The position numbers and the translations under genes are program-made. The notes beneath the pieces were generated by a model. The model worked only from the letters and a program-made list of their open reading frames with translations. It was not told where the DNA came from and made no database searches. Below, piece after piece: positions 44,582 to 53,365 of a stretch of DNA of 64,000 bases (position 1 is its first letter; every line of letters begins with the position of its first letter). Source of the DNA: Candidatus Flexicrinis affinis (lineage in GTDB: Bacteria; Chloroflexota; Anaerolineae; Aggregatilineales; Phototrophicaceae); contig JADJWE010000010.1 in NCBI GenBank assembly GCA_016716525.1, forward strand, positions 1 to 64,000. Direction: 5' to 3'.

Positions 44582-45366
44582 TGCGCACGCTCGCCCGCCA
44601 AGTCCCGGGCGCGATCGGCACGGTCAACTTCGCGCGGCGGGTCGCCAATAACCCGGAGTGGTTCTTCAGCCCGCGCCGCTGGCATAGCGCCTATCGTATG
44701 CGCCGCTTCCGCAACCTCCACCGCGGCAAGCGCGCGTTCGTCATCGGCAACGGCCCGAGCCTCAACCAGATGGACTTGTCGCTGCTGAAGGACGAGATCA
44801 CGTTCGGCGCCAACCGCATCTACCTGCTGTTCCCGCGCGCCGGTTTCAGCACCACGTACCTGAGCTGTGTCAACCCGACCGTGACCGAGCAGTTCGGCGC
44901 GGAGATGGGTGCCCAGCCCATGCCGAAGTTCTTCGGGTGGGCGTGCCGCGATCACGTGCCGTTCACGCCGGATACCGTGCTGCTCGCCCCGCCGAGCCGC
45001 CGGCCGCACTTCTCCACCGGCCCGACCCACACACTGTGGGAAGGCGCGACCGTGACCTTCGTCGCCATGCAGCTCGCGTTCTACATGGGCATCAGCGAGG
45101 TTATCCTGATCGGCGTGGATCACAACTTTGTCGACAAAGGCGCGGCCAACGAGAAGATCACCGCCGAGACCGACGACGCCAACCATTTCGATCCGAACTA
45201 CTGGGGCAAGGGTGTGAAGTGGAACCTGCCCGACCTCGAAACCTCGGAGATCGCTTACGGGTTCGCCAGGGCGTACTTTCAGGCCAATGGACGGCGCATT
45301 GTCGACGCCACCGTCGGCGGTAAATTGACCGTGTTCGAGAAGGTCGATTACACGTCGCTGTTCTAG
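44581..45366 (+). CDS. DUF115 / MptE-like protein
   Basis: 261 residues, ATG overlapping the SDR stop. The key segments are FVIGNGPSLNQMDLSLL, NRIYLLFPR and VILIGVDHNF, which resemble DUF115-type proteins related to 6-hydroxymethylpterin pyrophosphokinase and to glycosyltransferases that modify glycans or flagellins (GNGPSL nucleotide-binding loop). A role in cell-surface glycan synthesis with the SDR is plausible. Basic N-terminus, no membrane helix. Confidence 0.7.
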   Translation: MRTLARQVPGAIGTVNFARRVANNPEWFFSPRRWHSAYRMRRFRNLHRGKRAFVIGNGPSLNQMDLSLLKDEITFGANRIYLLFPRAGFSTTYLSCVNPTVTEQFGAEMGAQPMPKFFGWACRDHVPFTPDTVLLAPPSRRPHFSTGPTHTLWEGATVTFVAMQLAFYMGISEVILIGVDHNFVDKGAANEKITAETDDANHFDPNYWGKGVKWNLPDLETSEIAYGFARAYFQANGRRIVDATVGGKLTVFEKVDYTSLF

Positions 45367-45369
45367 GGT

Positions 45370-45488
45370 TGCTGCTTTTTCCAAAGGGGCTTTCTCTGGA
45401 CTCCAGAAAAGATGGCGCACGCGCCATCTTTTCGCGAGTAAGGAGGTGCAGGAGTGCAAACTCCTGCCGCGGTTTGGGGCAGCGCCCC
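45370..45488 (-). repeat. 3'-end hairpin repeat, copy 10
   Basis: GGGGCGCTGCCCC (minus strand) starts 46 bases after the stop of the MDR oxidoreductase. It has GCAGGAG/CTCCTGC, a perfect 13-bp palindrome with AC loop (45406-45418/45421-45433) and an AAAGGGGCTTTC end, reaching to 3 bases from the stop of the plus-strand gene. Confidence 0.8.
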
Positions 45489-45534
45489 AAGACACCGGCA
45501 CACGCCCGATGCTGACGGGGTCGCAGTCGCGAAT

Positions 45535-46476
45535 CTAGTTTTCGGCTTCCGAACTGCGGCTGACGGTGATGACGACGTTCCCCTTCTTGCGCCCGGTATC
45601 GACATAGCGGTGCGCTTCGACGATCTGCTCCAGCGGGTAGCAGCGGTCGATCACAGGGCGAACCGCGCCAGCCTCGACCAAGTCGACGATGGCATCCAGT
45701 TCTTCGAGACGCTCAGGCCCGTCGGAGTCGGTGAGGACGTTGAGATACGTGCCGCCGTGCTTCAAGGCCCGCTTGGCAAGCGCTGGCTGCAATTTGTCGA
45801 CGGCGTCGAACACCACATTGAAGGCGCGTTCGGGCAGGGCGAACCCCGGCTGGGTGTAGTCGATGACGGTTTCCGCCCCGAGCGAACGCACGAGATCGAG
45901 ATTAGCCGTGCTGCACACGCCGGTCACCGTGGCCCCGAAATGCTTGGCGATCTGTACGGCATACGTGCCGACCGCGCCCGACGCGCCGTAGATCAGTACG
46001 GACTGCCCCGGCTTGATGCTACCTTTGCGCAGGCAGCGGAGCGCCGTCATTCCCGCGCCCGGGATTGCGGCGGCCTGCTCAAACGAGATCTTCGCCGGTT
46101 TCTTAAGAATTATGCCGTCTTGGGGGAAGCACTTGTACTCGGCATAGCCCCCGAAGTTGACGCCGAACGTGGACGCCAGCACCGCGTCACTGACTTTGAA
46201 CCGCGTGACATCGCGCCCTACCGCGTCGATGACGCCGGCTACCTCCATGCCGAGGACAGGACGTTTCGGCTTGCGTATGCCGAGGTAGGCCCGTGCGAAC
46301 AGGCGCTGCAAACGCGGGCCGGGAATCCGCAAGCTGCGCATGACGGTGTCGCCGATGGTGACAGTCGTGGTGACGATCTTTACGCGGACCTCGTCCTGCC
46401 GCGGGGCTGGCGTGGCGACTTCCGCGAGTCGAAGGACATCGGGCGATCCGTAGCTTTCGTACACCACTGCTCTCAT
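45535..46476 (-). CDS. Zinc-independent MDR oxidoreductase (quinone-reductase-like)
   Basis: 313 residues from ATG 46476, with GGAGG upstream. Medium-chain dehydrogenase fold: GroES-like N-terminal half (~1-130) and Rossmann half with YGASGAVGTYAVQIAK (~150). No Cys/His zinc ligands are visible, as in quinone oxidoreductases and enoyl reductases of the NAD(P)-dependent MDR family. Likely NADPH-dependent reduction of enones or quinones. Monocistronic. Confidence 0.9.
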   Translation of the reverse strand: MRAVVYESYGSPDVLRLAEVATPAPRQDEVRVKIVTTTVTIGDTVMRSLRIPGPRLQRLFARAYLGIRKPKRPVLGMEVAGVIDAVGRDVTRFKVSDAVLASTFGVNFGGYAEYKCFPQDGIILKKPAKISFEQAAAIPGAGMTALRCLRKGSIKPGQSVLIYGASGAVGTYAVQIAKHFGATVTGVCSTANLDLVRSLGAETVIDYTQPGFALPERAFNVVFDAVDKLQPALAKRALKHGGTYLNVLTDSDGPERLEELDAIVDLVEAGAVRPVIDRCYPLEQIVEAHRYVDTGRKKGNVVITVSRSSEAEN

Positions 46477-46679
46477 GAGCTGCCTCCGCGAACTATCGCT
46501 TTCCACGCCCGCCATGGGCCAGAGCAAGTGTAAGGGACACACTCCATCAGATCGCTGTAACGGCAGACGACAAGTGCGTCCTAGTCTCTATAGTACGACG
46601 TAATGACGTGATTTTGGTCACGCTGTCTGTGCTTCAGTTGTCACCTCAAGCGACATGCCGCAGCGCAAAGCGCGTGCAG

Positions 46680-48995
46680 CTATTCCAGGCGTTCTTTCCC
46701 CAAGCGTTTCAGTTCATCCAGCGCGAAGGCGACCGCGTCTTCCAGCGACAGCGCCCGGCCGGCCTCGTATTCGGCGCGGAACTCCGCCTCGCTCAAGCTG
46801 CTGCGCACACGCGTCACGACCGGTTCGACCTGCATGCTGTAATTCGGTTGATGGCGGATGTTCAACGATTCCTGTTTGGCGATGCTGGCGCCCAGCGCGC
46901 GAGCCGCGCTGTGTGGCCGGCCGATGCCGACGAGGGCTGCCGGCACCGTATATCCGAGCTGTAGCACGGTCATATAGCGAAACCCGACCTGCCACGCGAG
47001 CTGCAGCGCGGCATACGCGAGCCGCTGCGCGCGGTCGTACTCCTCAAGGTCGTAGGCGACTTCGGCGAGGTTCGCGTACGACATCGTCTCCCGGCGGCGT
47101 TCGCCCGTCTTTAGGACAATGCGAAGGCATGCCTCATAAGTGTCTTTCGCAAGCGTGTACTCGCCGTGCGCATGATATATGTTGGCCAGAATATTCAGAG
47201 CCTGTGCAATTCCGGGTTGGTCGTCCAGCGCTTCAACCAGCGACAAGCTCTCTTTGCACAACGTGAGTGCTGTCTGGTATGCGTTCCGATCGCCGGGCGC
47301 CGCATCGTACGTGCTCATCGCGTGGAACATGAGCGCCCATGCCGCGATGTGGCGATCGCCGGATTCGCGGGCTTGCTCCACGGCTCGTCCGTAGAACTCT
47401 CTCCCCTGTGCCGAGTCCTGCCGGCCTGCTGACATCGAACCCGCCGTCATCAGCACGGTGGCGCCTACGCTAGCGTCGACATCGTCAAGGTGTTCAAGCG
47501 CCTGATGCGCCCAGTGCAACCCCTCGACATGAAACCCTTCGTAAAACCAGAAATCGCGGAGCGCGCCGACAATGCGCGCGCCGATGCCGGCATCGCCCCC
47601 CGAGAGCGCCCACGCCAGCGCCGTACGGATGTTGTCGTGTTCGACCGAAAGCCGTGGATACCAGTACTCGCCTTCACGTTGGCGCAGAAACGGCTGCGCG
47701 CGCTCGACCAACTCGGCGACGTACGCAGCATGGCGGCGTTGCACGTCGACCGCGTCTCCGCTGTCGTCCAATCGTTCCCGTGCGTATGCCTGAATCGTCT
47801 CAAGCATAAAGAAACGCGGCTCGCCGTTGAAGTCTTCGGCCTGCCGGATCATGTTCTTGTCGACCAGCGCCGCCAGCGTGTCGAGGACATCGCTGTCCAG
47901 CCCGTCGCCGCATACCGCCTCGATTGCGCCCAACGACCGCCCGCCGCGGAACACCGACAGTCGCGCAAACAGCGCCTTCTCTGCAGGGCTGAGCAGGTTG
48001 TAACTCCAGTCGATAGTCTTACGCAGCGTCTGCTGGCGTGCCGGCGCGTCGCGCGCCCCGCCCTTGAGCGTGTCGAGGCGCTGCGCAAGCCGGGCGAGGA
48101 TCGCCTCGGGAGTCAGGAACCGCGAGAGCGTCGCGGCCAGTTCGATCGCCAGCGGCATCCCGTCCAGTTGACGGCAGATGTCCGCCACGGTTTCGCGCGT
48201 GAACGGGTCGAGGTGGAAGTTCGGTTTGACGGCCTGCGCGCGCTGCACGAACAGCGCCACGGATTCGGGCTCGCCCCCGTTGTCGGCGAGGCTGAGCGGC
48301 GGAACGGGATAGACCTGTTCACCGGATACGCGCAGTGCCTCGCGGCTCGTCACCAAGATTCGCGGATGTTCGGTACCGGCCAACAGCTCGCGGACGACCA
48401 CCGCCGCGTCGATGACCTGTTCGAAGTTGTCGAGGATCAACAGCATCTTGCGCAGGCTAATCGCCTGTTGAAGGGTTTCGATCATCGGCTGATCGCAGCA
48501 GTCGGCAACGCCGAGCGCCTGCGCGATCGCCGGCGCCACCATGGTCGGGTCGGTGATCGCTGCCAGGTCGACGAAGCACGTGCCGTCAGGAAACCGATCG
48601 GCGTGCTGGCTGGCAAAGCGGATGCCGAGGCGCGTTTTGCCCGTGCCCCCCGGGCCGGTCAACGTCAGCAGGCGGCTGTCGTGCAGCAGGGCCGCCACCT
48701 CTTCGATCTCGCGTTCTCTGCCGATGAACGACGTGAGCTGCGCCGGCAGCATGTGGCGTGGTTGAACCTGCGGATACTCGCCGGTCTTGAGGGCAAGCAG
48801 ACCGAGTTCGCGCGCCTTGTCGGCGGCTTCGTCGCGGCCCGGCACGTCCAGCTTGCTGTAGATCTGCTTGGCGTACCAGCGTACCGTCTCCACGCCAATG
48901 AACAGGCGATCGGCAATCTCGCGATTGGACTGCCCGTCCGCCATAAGCTGAAGGATCTCGATTTCGCGTGGTTTGAAGGTGCCCAGCGGCTCCAC
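46680..48995 (-). CDS. LuxR-HTH / NB-ARC ATPase / TPR regulator
   Basis: 771 residues from a GTG start. The LuxR-type HTH lies at the N-terminus (~7-65: FKPREIEILQLMADGQSNREIA), not the C-terminus as in MalT/LAL regulators. A STAND-type ATPase follows: RER module, Walker A GPGGTGKT (114-121), Walker B LLILDNFEQV, and MPLAIELAATL (GLPL-like). The C-terminal ~350 residues are TPR-like helices. Such proteins act as ligand-gated oligomeric transcription switches. Target genes are unknown; the small basic gene at 49161 is divergent. Confidence 0.92.
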   Translation of the reverse strand: MEPLGTFKPREIEILQLMADGQSNREIADRLFIGVETVRWYAKQIYSKLDVPGRDEAADKARELGLLALKTGEYPQVQPRHMLPAQLTSFIGREREIEEVAALLHDSRLLTLTGPGGTGKTRLGIRFASQHADRFPDGTCFVDLAAITDPTMVAPAIAQALGVADCCDQPMIETLQQAISLRKMLLILDNFEQVIDAAVVVRELLAGTEHPRILVTSREALRVSGEQVYPVPPLSLADNGGEPESVALFVQRAQAVKPNFHLDPFTRETVADICRQLDGMPLAIELAATLSRFLTPEAILARLAQRLDTLKGGARDAPARQQTLRKTIDWSYNLLSPAEKALFARLSVFRGGRSLGAIEAVCGDGLDSDVLDTLAALVDKNMIRQAEDFNGEPRFFMLETIQAYARERLDDSGDAVDVQRRHAAYVAELVERAQPFLRQREGEYWYPRLSVEHDNIRTALAWALSGGDAGIGARIVGALRDFWFYEGFHVEGLHWAHQALEHLDDVDASVGATVLMTAGSMSAGRQDSAQGREFYGRAVEQARESGDRHIAAWALMFHAMSTYDAAPGDRNAYQTALTLCKESLSLVEALDDQPGIAQALNILANIYHAHGEYTLAKDTYEACLRIVLKTGERRRETMSYANLAEVAYDLEEYDRAQRLAYAALQLAWQVGFRYMTVLQLGYTVPAALVGIGRPHSAARALGASIAKQESLNIRHQPNYSMQVEPVVTRVRSSLSEAEFRAEYEAGRALSLEDAVAFALDELKRLGKERLE

Positions 48996-49160
48996 GATTA
49001 CCCCCGGTTATCGTGATATCAGTGTAATGCAGACGCGGCGAATGTGTATATCGCCATACCCCCGCAAAGGGCGGGTTTTTTCCACCCACCCCGGGTGATG
49101 ACGGCCACCCCCCACCGGGCGTATTGTATGAATGTACGAGGGAACAGAGGAATACACATC

Positions 49161-49412
49161 ATGTACAACAATCCGTGGATGCAGTACGAGACGATCGATA
49201 ACCACGGTCGTGAGCTGCGCAAGAAGGCCGACGCCTACCGCTTGGCGAGACTGACGCGCCGTGACCGCTATGGCCCAATGCAGCGCGTGGCCTCGGCCGT
49301 CGCCGCGCTGTTCAGCCGGACACCGGCCCAGCGCGCCGCGCCGATCACGCAGACCCGCGAGGTTGAGCGCATTCGCTCGCCGCAGGCCGACCTGCTGAAC
49401 AGGGCTGCGTGA
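49161..49412 (+). CDS. Small basic protein of unknown function
   Basis: 83 residues from ATG 49161, with GAGG upstream. The N-terminal half (MYNNPWMQYE, then RELRKKADAYRLARL) is an Arg/Lys-rich helix; the rest is Ala/Arg-rich. No family recognised. Too short for a confident call, but it has a ribosome-binding site and its own terminator, and the high basic charge suggests nucleic-acid or membrane interaction. Divergent from the STAND regulator. Confidence 0.65.
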   Translation: MYNNPWMQYETIDNHGRELRKKADAYRLARLTRRDRYGPMQRVASAVAALFSRTPAQRAAPITQTREVERIRSPQADLLNRAA

Positions 49413-49449
49413 TGCGGTTCCATAACCGGGTAACCGGAAGACATCGACG

Positions 49450-49483
49450 AAACGCCGTGGAGGTCACATCCCCCACGGCGTTT
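49450..49483 (+). terminator. Terminator after small basic protein
   Basis: An 11-bp stem (AAACGCCGTGG with CCACGGCGTTT, 49450-49460/49473-49483) followed by CATTTTC. Confidence 0.75.
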
Positions 49484-49507
49484 CATTTTCGAGTGGCGAA
49501 ACCTCAA

Positions 49508-49553
49508 CTCCACAAGGGGCGCACGCCTTTTGGCGGGGTTTGGGGCGGCGCCC
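49508..49553 (-). repeat. 3'-end hairpin repeat, copy 11 (degenerate)
   Basis: On the minus strand GGGCGCCGCCCC begins 11 bases after a minus-strand stop codon at 49565, followed by AAACCCCGCC and a truncated GGCGT/ACGCC arm. It suggests that a minus-strand gene once ended here. Confidence 0.5.
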
Positions 49554-49564
49554 TAACGCATCGC

Positions 49565-49780
49565 TTAGGCGAACCGCTGCTTGTGCTGCCACGGCCATTG
49601 GCCGACGGTGATGTTCCACGCCTCGAGCCCCAACACGGTGACACCGGTCATACGCCGCCGGTCACGAACGTCACGGGCTGGGCATCCCGCCCGACTCGCA
49701 CCGCACCCGACCACACGGTAAACTCGACAGTCAACGCGCCGCAGAGTTCGTGGGAATTGCTCAGGCGGCATATTCAACCA
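49565..49780 (-). pseudogene. Possible degenerate minus-strand gene end
   Basis: Two short minus-strand readings with coding-like third-position GC join at about 49645: LTVEFTVWSGAVRVGRDAQP leading to VTFVTGG, then in another frame VTVLGLEAWNITVGQWPWQ and a stop at 49565. A one-base frameshift would connect them. No start is found, so it is at best a 5'-truncated remnant. The hairpin repeat just after the stop supports a former gene end. Could also be chance. Confidence 0.35.
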
Positions 49781-49840
49781 TCTGCCAGAATAGACGAGAC
49801 GAGTTAGACCTCTGGCGCCGCGCGGCGCCCCTGACCGGTT

Positions 49841-51289
49841 ATGTCGACGCTCTCCTTCCTGCTGGACCATTACCCGCTCCACGCGGACGCCTACGACGAG
49901 ACATTCGAGTCCGATGGATCGCCGCGTGCGCCGTATCGCGCGCTGGTCGAAAAGCTCTCCGAACTGTCGGCGGAGGAGTTGGCCTTCCGTCAGCGCGCCG
50001 CCGACCTGACCTTCCTCAATCAGGGCATCACGTTCACGGTCTACGGCGACACGCAGGGGACCGAGCGCACCTTCCCGTTCGATCTGCTTCCGCGCATCCT
50101 CAGCGGCAAGGAATGGGCGCACATCGAGGCCGGCCTCACCCAGCGCCTGACCGCGCTCAACCTGTTCCTGCACGACATCTACCACGATGGCAAGATCTTC
50201 AAGGACAAGGTCGTGCCGTATCCGCTGATCGCCAGCAGCAAGCATTACCGGCGCGAAATGCGCGGCGTGGCCGTACCGCACGGGGCCTACGTCAATATCT
50301 GTGGCACCGACCTCGTCAGGCTTCCCGGCGGCGAATTCGCCGTGCTGGAGGATAACCTGCGCGTGCCGAGCGGCGTCAGCTACATGCTGGCCAATCGTCA
50401 GGTCGCCAAGAACGTGTTCCCGCGTGTGTTCCGCAACTACGGCGTGCGCCCGGTCGATCACTACGGCCAAGCCCTGCTCACGACGCTGCAGTCGCTGGTG
50501 CCGCAAGTCGAGTCGCCGAACATCGTGCTGCTCAGCCCCGGCGTGTTCAACTCCGCCTACTACGAGCACACCTTCCTCGCCCGCCAGATGGGCATTCAGT
50601 TGGTCGAGGGGCGCGACCTGCTCGTGCACGATAACGTTGTCTATATGCGCACGACCAGCGGCTTGCAGCGCGTCGACGTGATCTACCGCCGCATCGATGA
50701 CGATTTCCTCGACCCGCTGACCTTCCGCGCCGACTCGGGGCTGGGTGTCAACGGGCTGTTCAACGCCTACCGCGCCGGATCGGTGGCGCTCGCCAATGCG
50801 GTCGGCACCGGCATCGCCGACGACAAGGCGGTTTACGCCTACGTCCCCCAGATCATCAAGTACTACCTCGGCGAGGAGCCGCTGCTGCCCAACATCGAGA
50901 CGTTCATCCTAGACGACCCGGCCCAGCGCCAGCACGTGATCGGCCACATCGACAAAATGGTCGTCAAGGCGGTGGGTGAAGCCGGCGGATACGGCATGTT
51001 GATCGGCCCACACAGCACAACCGCCGAACAACAACAGTTCGTCACGGCGATCAACGCCAACCCGCGCAACTACGTCGCTCAGCCAACGCTGGCGCTGTCG
51101 ACCGCGCCGTGCTTCATCGAGGGCAACATCGAGCCGCGGCACATCGACCTGCGCCCGTTCGTGCTGTTCGGAAAGAACGTCACGATCGTCCCCGGCGGCC
51201 TCACGCGCGTCGCCCTGCGCCGGGGGTCGCTGGTCGTCAATTCGTCGCAGGGCGGCGGCAGCAAAGATACGTGGGTGCTCGATGAGTGA
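49841..51289 (+). CDS. Circularly permuted ATP-grasp protein (DUF404/407 family)
   Basis: 482 residues, ATG start. The fold shows the family segments FLHDIYHDGKIF, LEDNLRVPSGVSYMLANR, DKMVVKAVGEAGGYGM (ATP-binding loop) and ALRRGSLVVNSSQGGGSKDTWV at the C-terminus. Circularly permuted ATP-grasp enzymes ligate amino groups to carboxylates with ATP. First gene of an overlapping three-gene operon; together with alpha-E and transglutaminase genes it forms a known conserved trio thought to make or modify small peptides. Substrate unknown. Confidence 0.93.
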   Translation: MSTLSFLLDHYPLHADAYDETFESDGSPRAPYRALVEKLSELSAEELAFRQRAADLTFLNQGITFTVYGDTQGTERTFPFDLLPRILSGKEWAHIEAGLTQRLTALNLFLHDIYHDGKIFKDKVVPYPLIASSKHYRREMRGVAVPHGAYVNICGTDLVRLPGGEFAVLEDNLRVPSGVSYMLANRQVAKNVFPRVFRNYGVRPVDHYGQALLTTLQSLVPQVESPNIVLLSPGVFNSAYYEHTFLARQMGIQLVEGRDLLVHDNVVYMRTTSGLQRVDVIYRRIDDDFLDPLTFRADSGLGVNGLFNAYRAGSVALANAVGTGIADDKAVYAYVPQIIKYYLGEEPLLPNIETFILDDPAQRQHVIGHIDKMVVKAVGEAGGYGMLIGPHSTTAEQQQFVTAINANPRNYVAQPTLALSTAPCFIEGNIEPRHIDLRPFVLFGKNVTIVPGGLTRVALRRGSLVVNSSQGGGSKDTWVLDE

Positions 51290-52244
51290 CGCGAGCGCGA
51301 TGCTGTCGCGGGTGGCCGACAGCCTGTACTGGATGAGCCGCTACCTCGAACGCGCCGAAAACACGGCCCGTCTGATCGACGTCTACATGAACATCAGCCT
51401 CGACGTGCCGGACGCCTACGAGCGCGAGCGCGTCCGCCGCTTGCAGCAGGCGTTCTCGATCGAACCCGCTGACGAGCCCGATGTCGACAAGCTGCTGCAG
51501 CAGCTCACCTTCGACGCGACCCTCGGCCCGTCGATCATCGCCAACATCACCCATGCCCGCGAGAACGCGCGGCAGGTGCGCGAACAGATCAGCAGCGAGA
51601 TGTGGACGCAGATCAACACGCTGTATCTGGACGTGCGCTACGCCAAAGTTGACGGCATCTGGCAGGACGCGCCGCACAGCTTCTACAACAAGGTCAAGGA
51701 AGGGTCGCACCTGTTTCAAGGCATCACCGACGCAACCATGAACCACAATCAGGGCTGGCACTTCATCCAGCTTGGCCGGTCGATCGAGCGTGTCATCAAC
51801 CTGCTGCGGCTGATGTCCGTCCACTTTGACGATCACGTGCTGACGACGCACATCGACTTCGCCACCACGCGCTACTTCGAGCTGGTGTCGGTGCTCAAGT
51901 CGGTCAGCGCGTTCGAGGCGTACTGTAAGGTGTACAACGCCAACCTGCAAACCGGTTGGATCACCGAGTTTCTGCTGTTCAACCGCGAGTTTCCGCGCTC
52001 GCTGCGGTTCGGCGTCGACAAGATACAGGCATCGCTGACGACCATCGCCGACCTGACCGGGCGCAACAAAGGGACCCGCCTTTACCGCCTTGCCGGGCGC
52101 TTGCAGTCGATGTTGAGTTACGATGAGTTGGGCGACATCGGCGATCTGCACGACTACCTCGACGCCGTCACCGAGCAGATCGCGGAGATTCACAACCTGC
52201 TGTTCGACACGTTCATCACCTATTCGATCGACACGGCCCTGTAG
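51282..52244 (+). CDS. Alpha-E domain protein (DUF403)
   Basis: 320 residues, ATG start overlapping the ATP-grasp stop by 8 bases. All-alpha protein beginning LSRVADSLYWMSRYLERAENTARLID, the hallmark of the family, with NHNQGWHFIQLGRSIERVINLLR in the middle. Function unknown; it always accompanies the circularly permuted ATP-grasp protein, sometimes fused to it, and probably assists that ligase. Confidence 0.95.
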   Translation: MSDASAMLSRVADSLYWMSRYLERAENTARLIDVYMNISLDVPDAYERERVRRLQQAFSIEPADEPDVDKLLQQLTFDATLGPSIIANITHARENARQVREQISSEMWTQINTLYLDVRYAKVDGIWQDAPHSFYNKVKEGSHLFQGITDATMNHNQGWHFIQLGRSIERVINLLRLMSVHFDDHVLTTHIDFATTRYFELVSVLKSVSAFEAYCKVYNANLQTGWITEFLLFNREFPRSLRFGVDKIQASLTTIADLTGRNKGTRLYRLAGRLQSMLSYDELGDIGDLHDYLDAVTEQIAEIHNLLFDTFITYSIDTAL

Positions 52245-52252
52245 ACGCGCGC

Positions 52253-53209
52253 ATGATCTACGCTATCACGCACCTGACTCTCTACACTTACAGCGAACCG
52301 GTCACCGACAGTGTGATGGAGGTCCGCAAGCAGCCCCGCAGCGAAGGCCCGCAGCGCAGCTTGCGCTTCACGCTCGACGTGCGCCCGCGCGCCAAGCTGT
52401 TCCACTATCGTGACGAGTTCGGCAACGTCGTGCACACGTTTGACCTGCCAGCCCCGCATGACCGCCTCGCCGTCAAATCGGAGGCAGTGGTCGAGGTTAA
52501 GCCGCTGCCCGCGCTGCCGGACAGCCTGCCCGAGTCGGCATGGGACGAGATCGACGCGATAACGCTCGAGCCGGCATTCTACGACCTGCTGCTGCCGGGG
52601 CCGTTCACGCACCCGACACCGCTGCTGGCCGGGTTCGCCCAAGAGATCGGGTTCCGGCGCGGCCCCGACCCGCTGACGACCGTCCGCACGCTGAGCACTG
52701 CCCTGTACAAAGCCATCGCGTACGATCAGAACGTCACACAGGTCGACTCGCCGATCGACGACGCGCTTGAGGCGCGGCGCGGCGTATGCCAAGATTACTC
52801 GCACATCATGTTGACGCTGCTGCGCGAGGCGGGTATCCCGTCGCGCTATGTCAGCGGCTACCTTTTCCACCGCCGCGAAGATCACGACCGGTCGCAGGCC
52901 GATGCGTCGCACGCGTGGGTCGAGGTTTGGCTCCCGTCGTTGGGGTGGGTGGGCTTCGACCCGACCAACAACCTGATCGTCGGGGAACGGCACGTGCGCG
53001 TGTGCGTGGCCCGCGACTATTTCCACGCCTCGCCGGCGCGCGGGGTGTTCCGTGGCACCGCCGAGACCGAGCTGGACGTCCGCGTGAAGGTCGCGCTGAT
53101 GGACGAGCTGCCGGTGGACGAGCGCGAGCTTGCGCCGGAGATCGCGCTGCCGCAATACGAGATGCAGAGCACACTGCTCCACCAGCAGGCGCAACAACAG
53201 CAGCAGTGA
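52253..53209 (+). CDS. Transglutaminase-like peptidase of the ATP-grasp/alpha-E cluster
   Basis: 318 residues, ATG start 8 bases after the alpha-E stop. N-terminal beta domain (Bact_transglu_N; ITHLTLYTYSEPV) and catalytic core with Cys179 (RRGVCQDYSH), His220 (DASHAWVEVW) and Asp236 (FDPTNN) in the correct order. Such proteases could process the peptide product of the ligase. It ends in a Gln-rich tail (HQQAQQQQQ). Last gene of the operon. Confidence 0.94.
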   Translation: MIYAITHLTLYTYSEPVTDSVMEVRKQPRSEGPQRSLRFTLDVRPRAKLFHYRDEFGNVVHTFDLPAPHDRLAVKSEAVVEVKPLPALPDSLPESAWDEIDAITLEPAFYDLLLPGPFTHPTPLLAGFAQEIGFRRGPDPLTTVRTLSTALYKAIAYDQNVTQVDSPIDDALEARRGVCQDYSHIMLTLLREAGIPSRYVSGYLFHRREDHDRSQADASHAWVEVWLPSLGWVGFDPTNNLIVGERHVRVCVARDYFHASPARGVFRGTAETELDVRVKVALMDELPVDERELAPEIALPQYEMQSTLLHQQAQQQQQ

Positions 53210-53365
53210 CCCGCAAGGACATTCCGCAGGTGCGCTCCGCCGGGCCGTACCTGTGATAATGTGCGGGCTTTCCCCTGACAACTGACTCCTGACAGCGCCC
53301 ACCTGCTATACTCATCGCACTTTGGGCGCAAGATCCGCCCCGCATAGACCTGAGGGGAACGAACG

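Noticed and set aside
49565..50629. 354-residue minus-strand reading frame
   Set aside because: Most of it is antisense to the ATP-grasp gene. Only the last ~70 codons show coding-like character and are recorded as a possible remnant.
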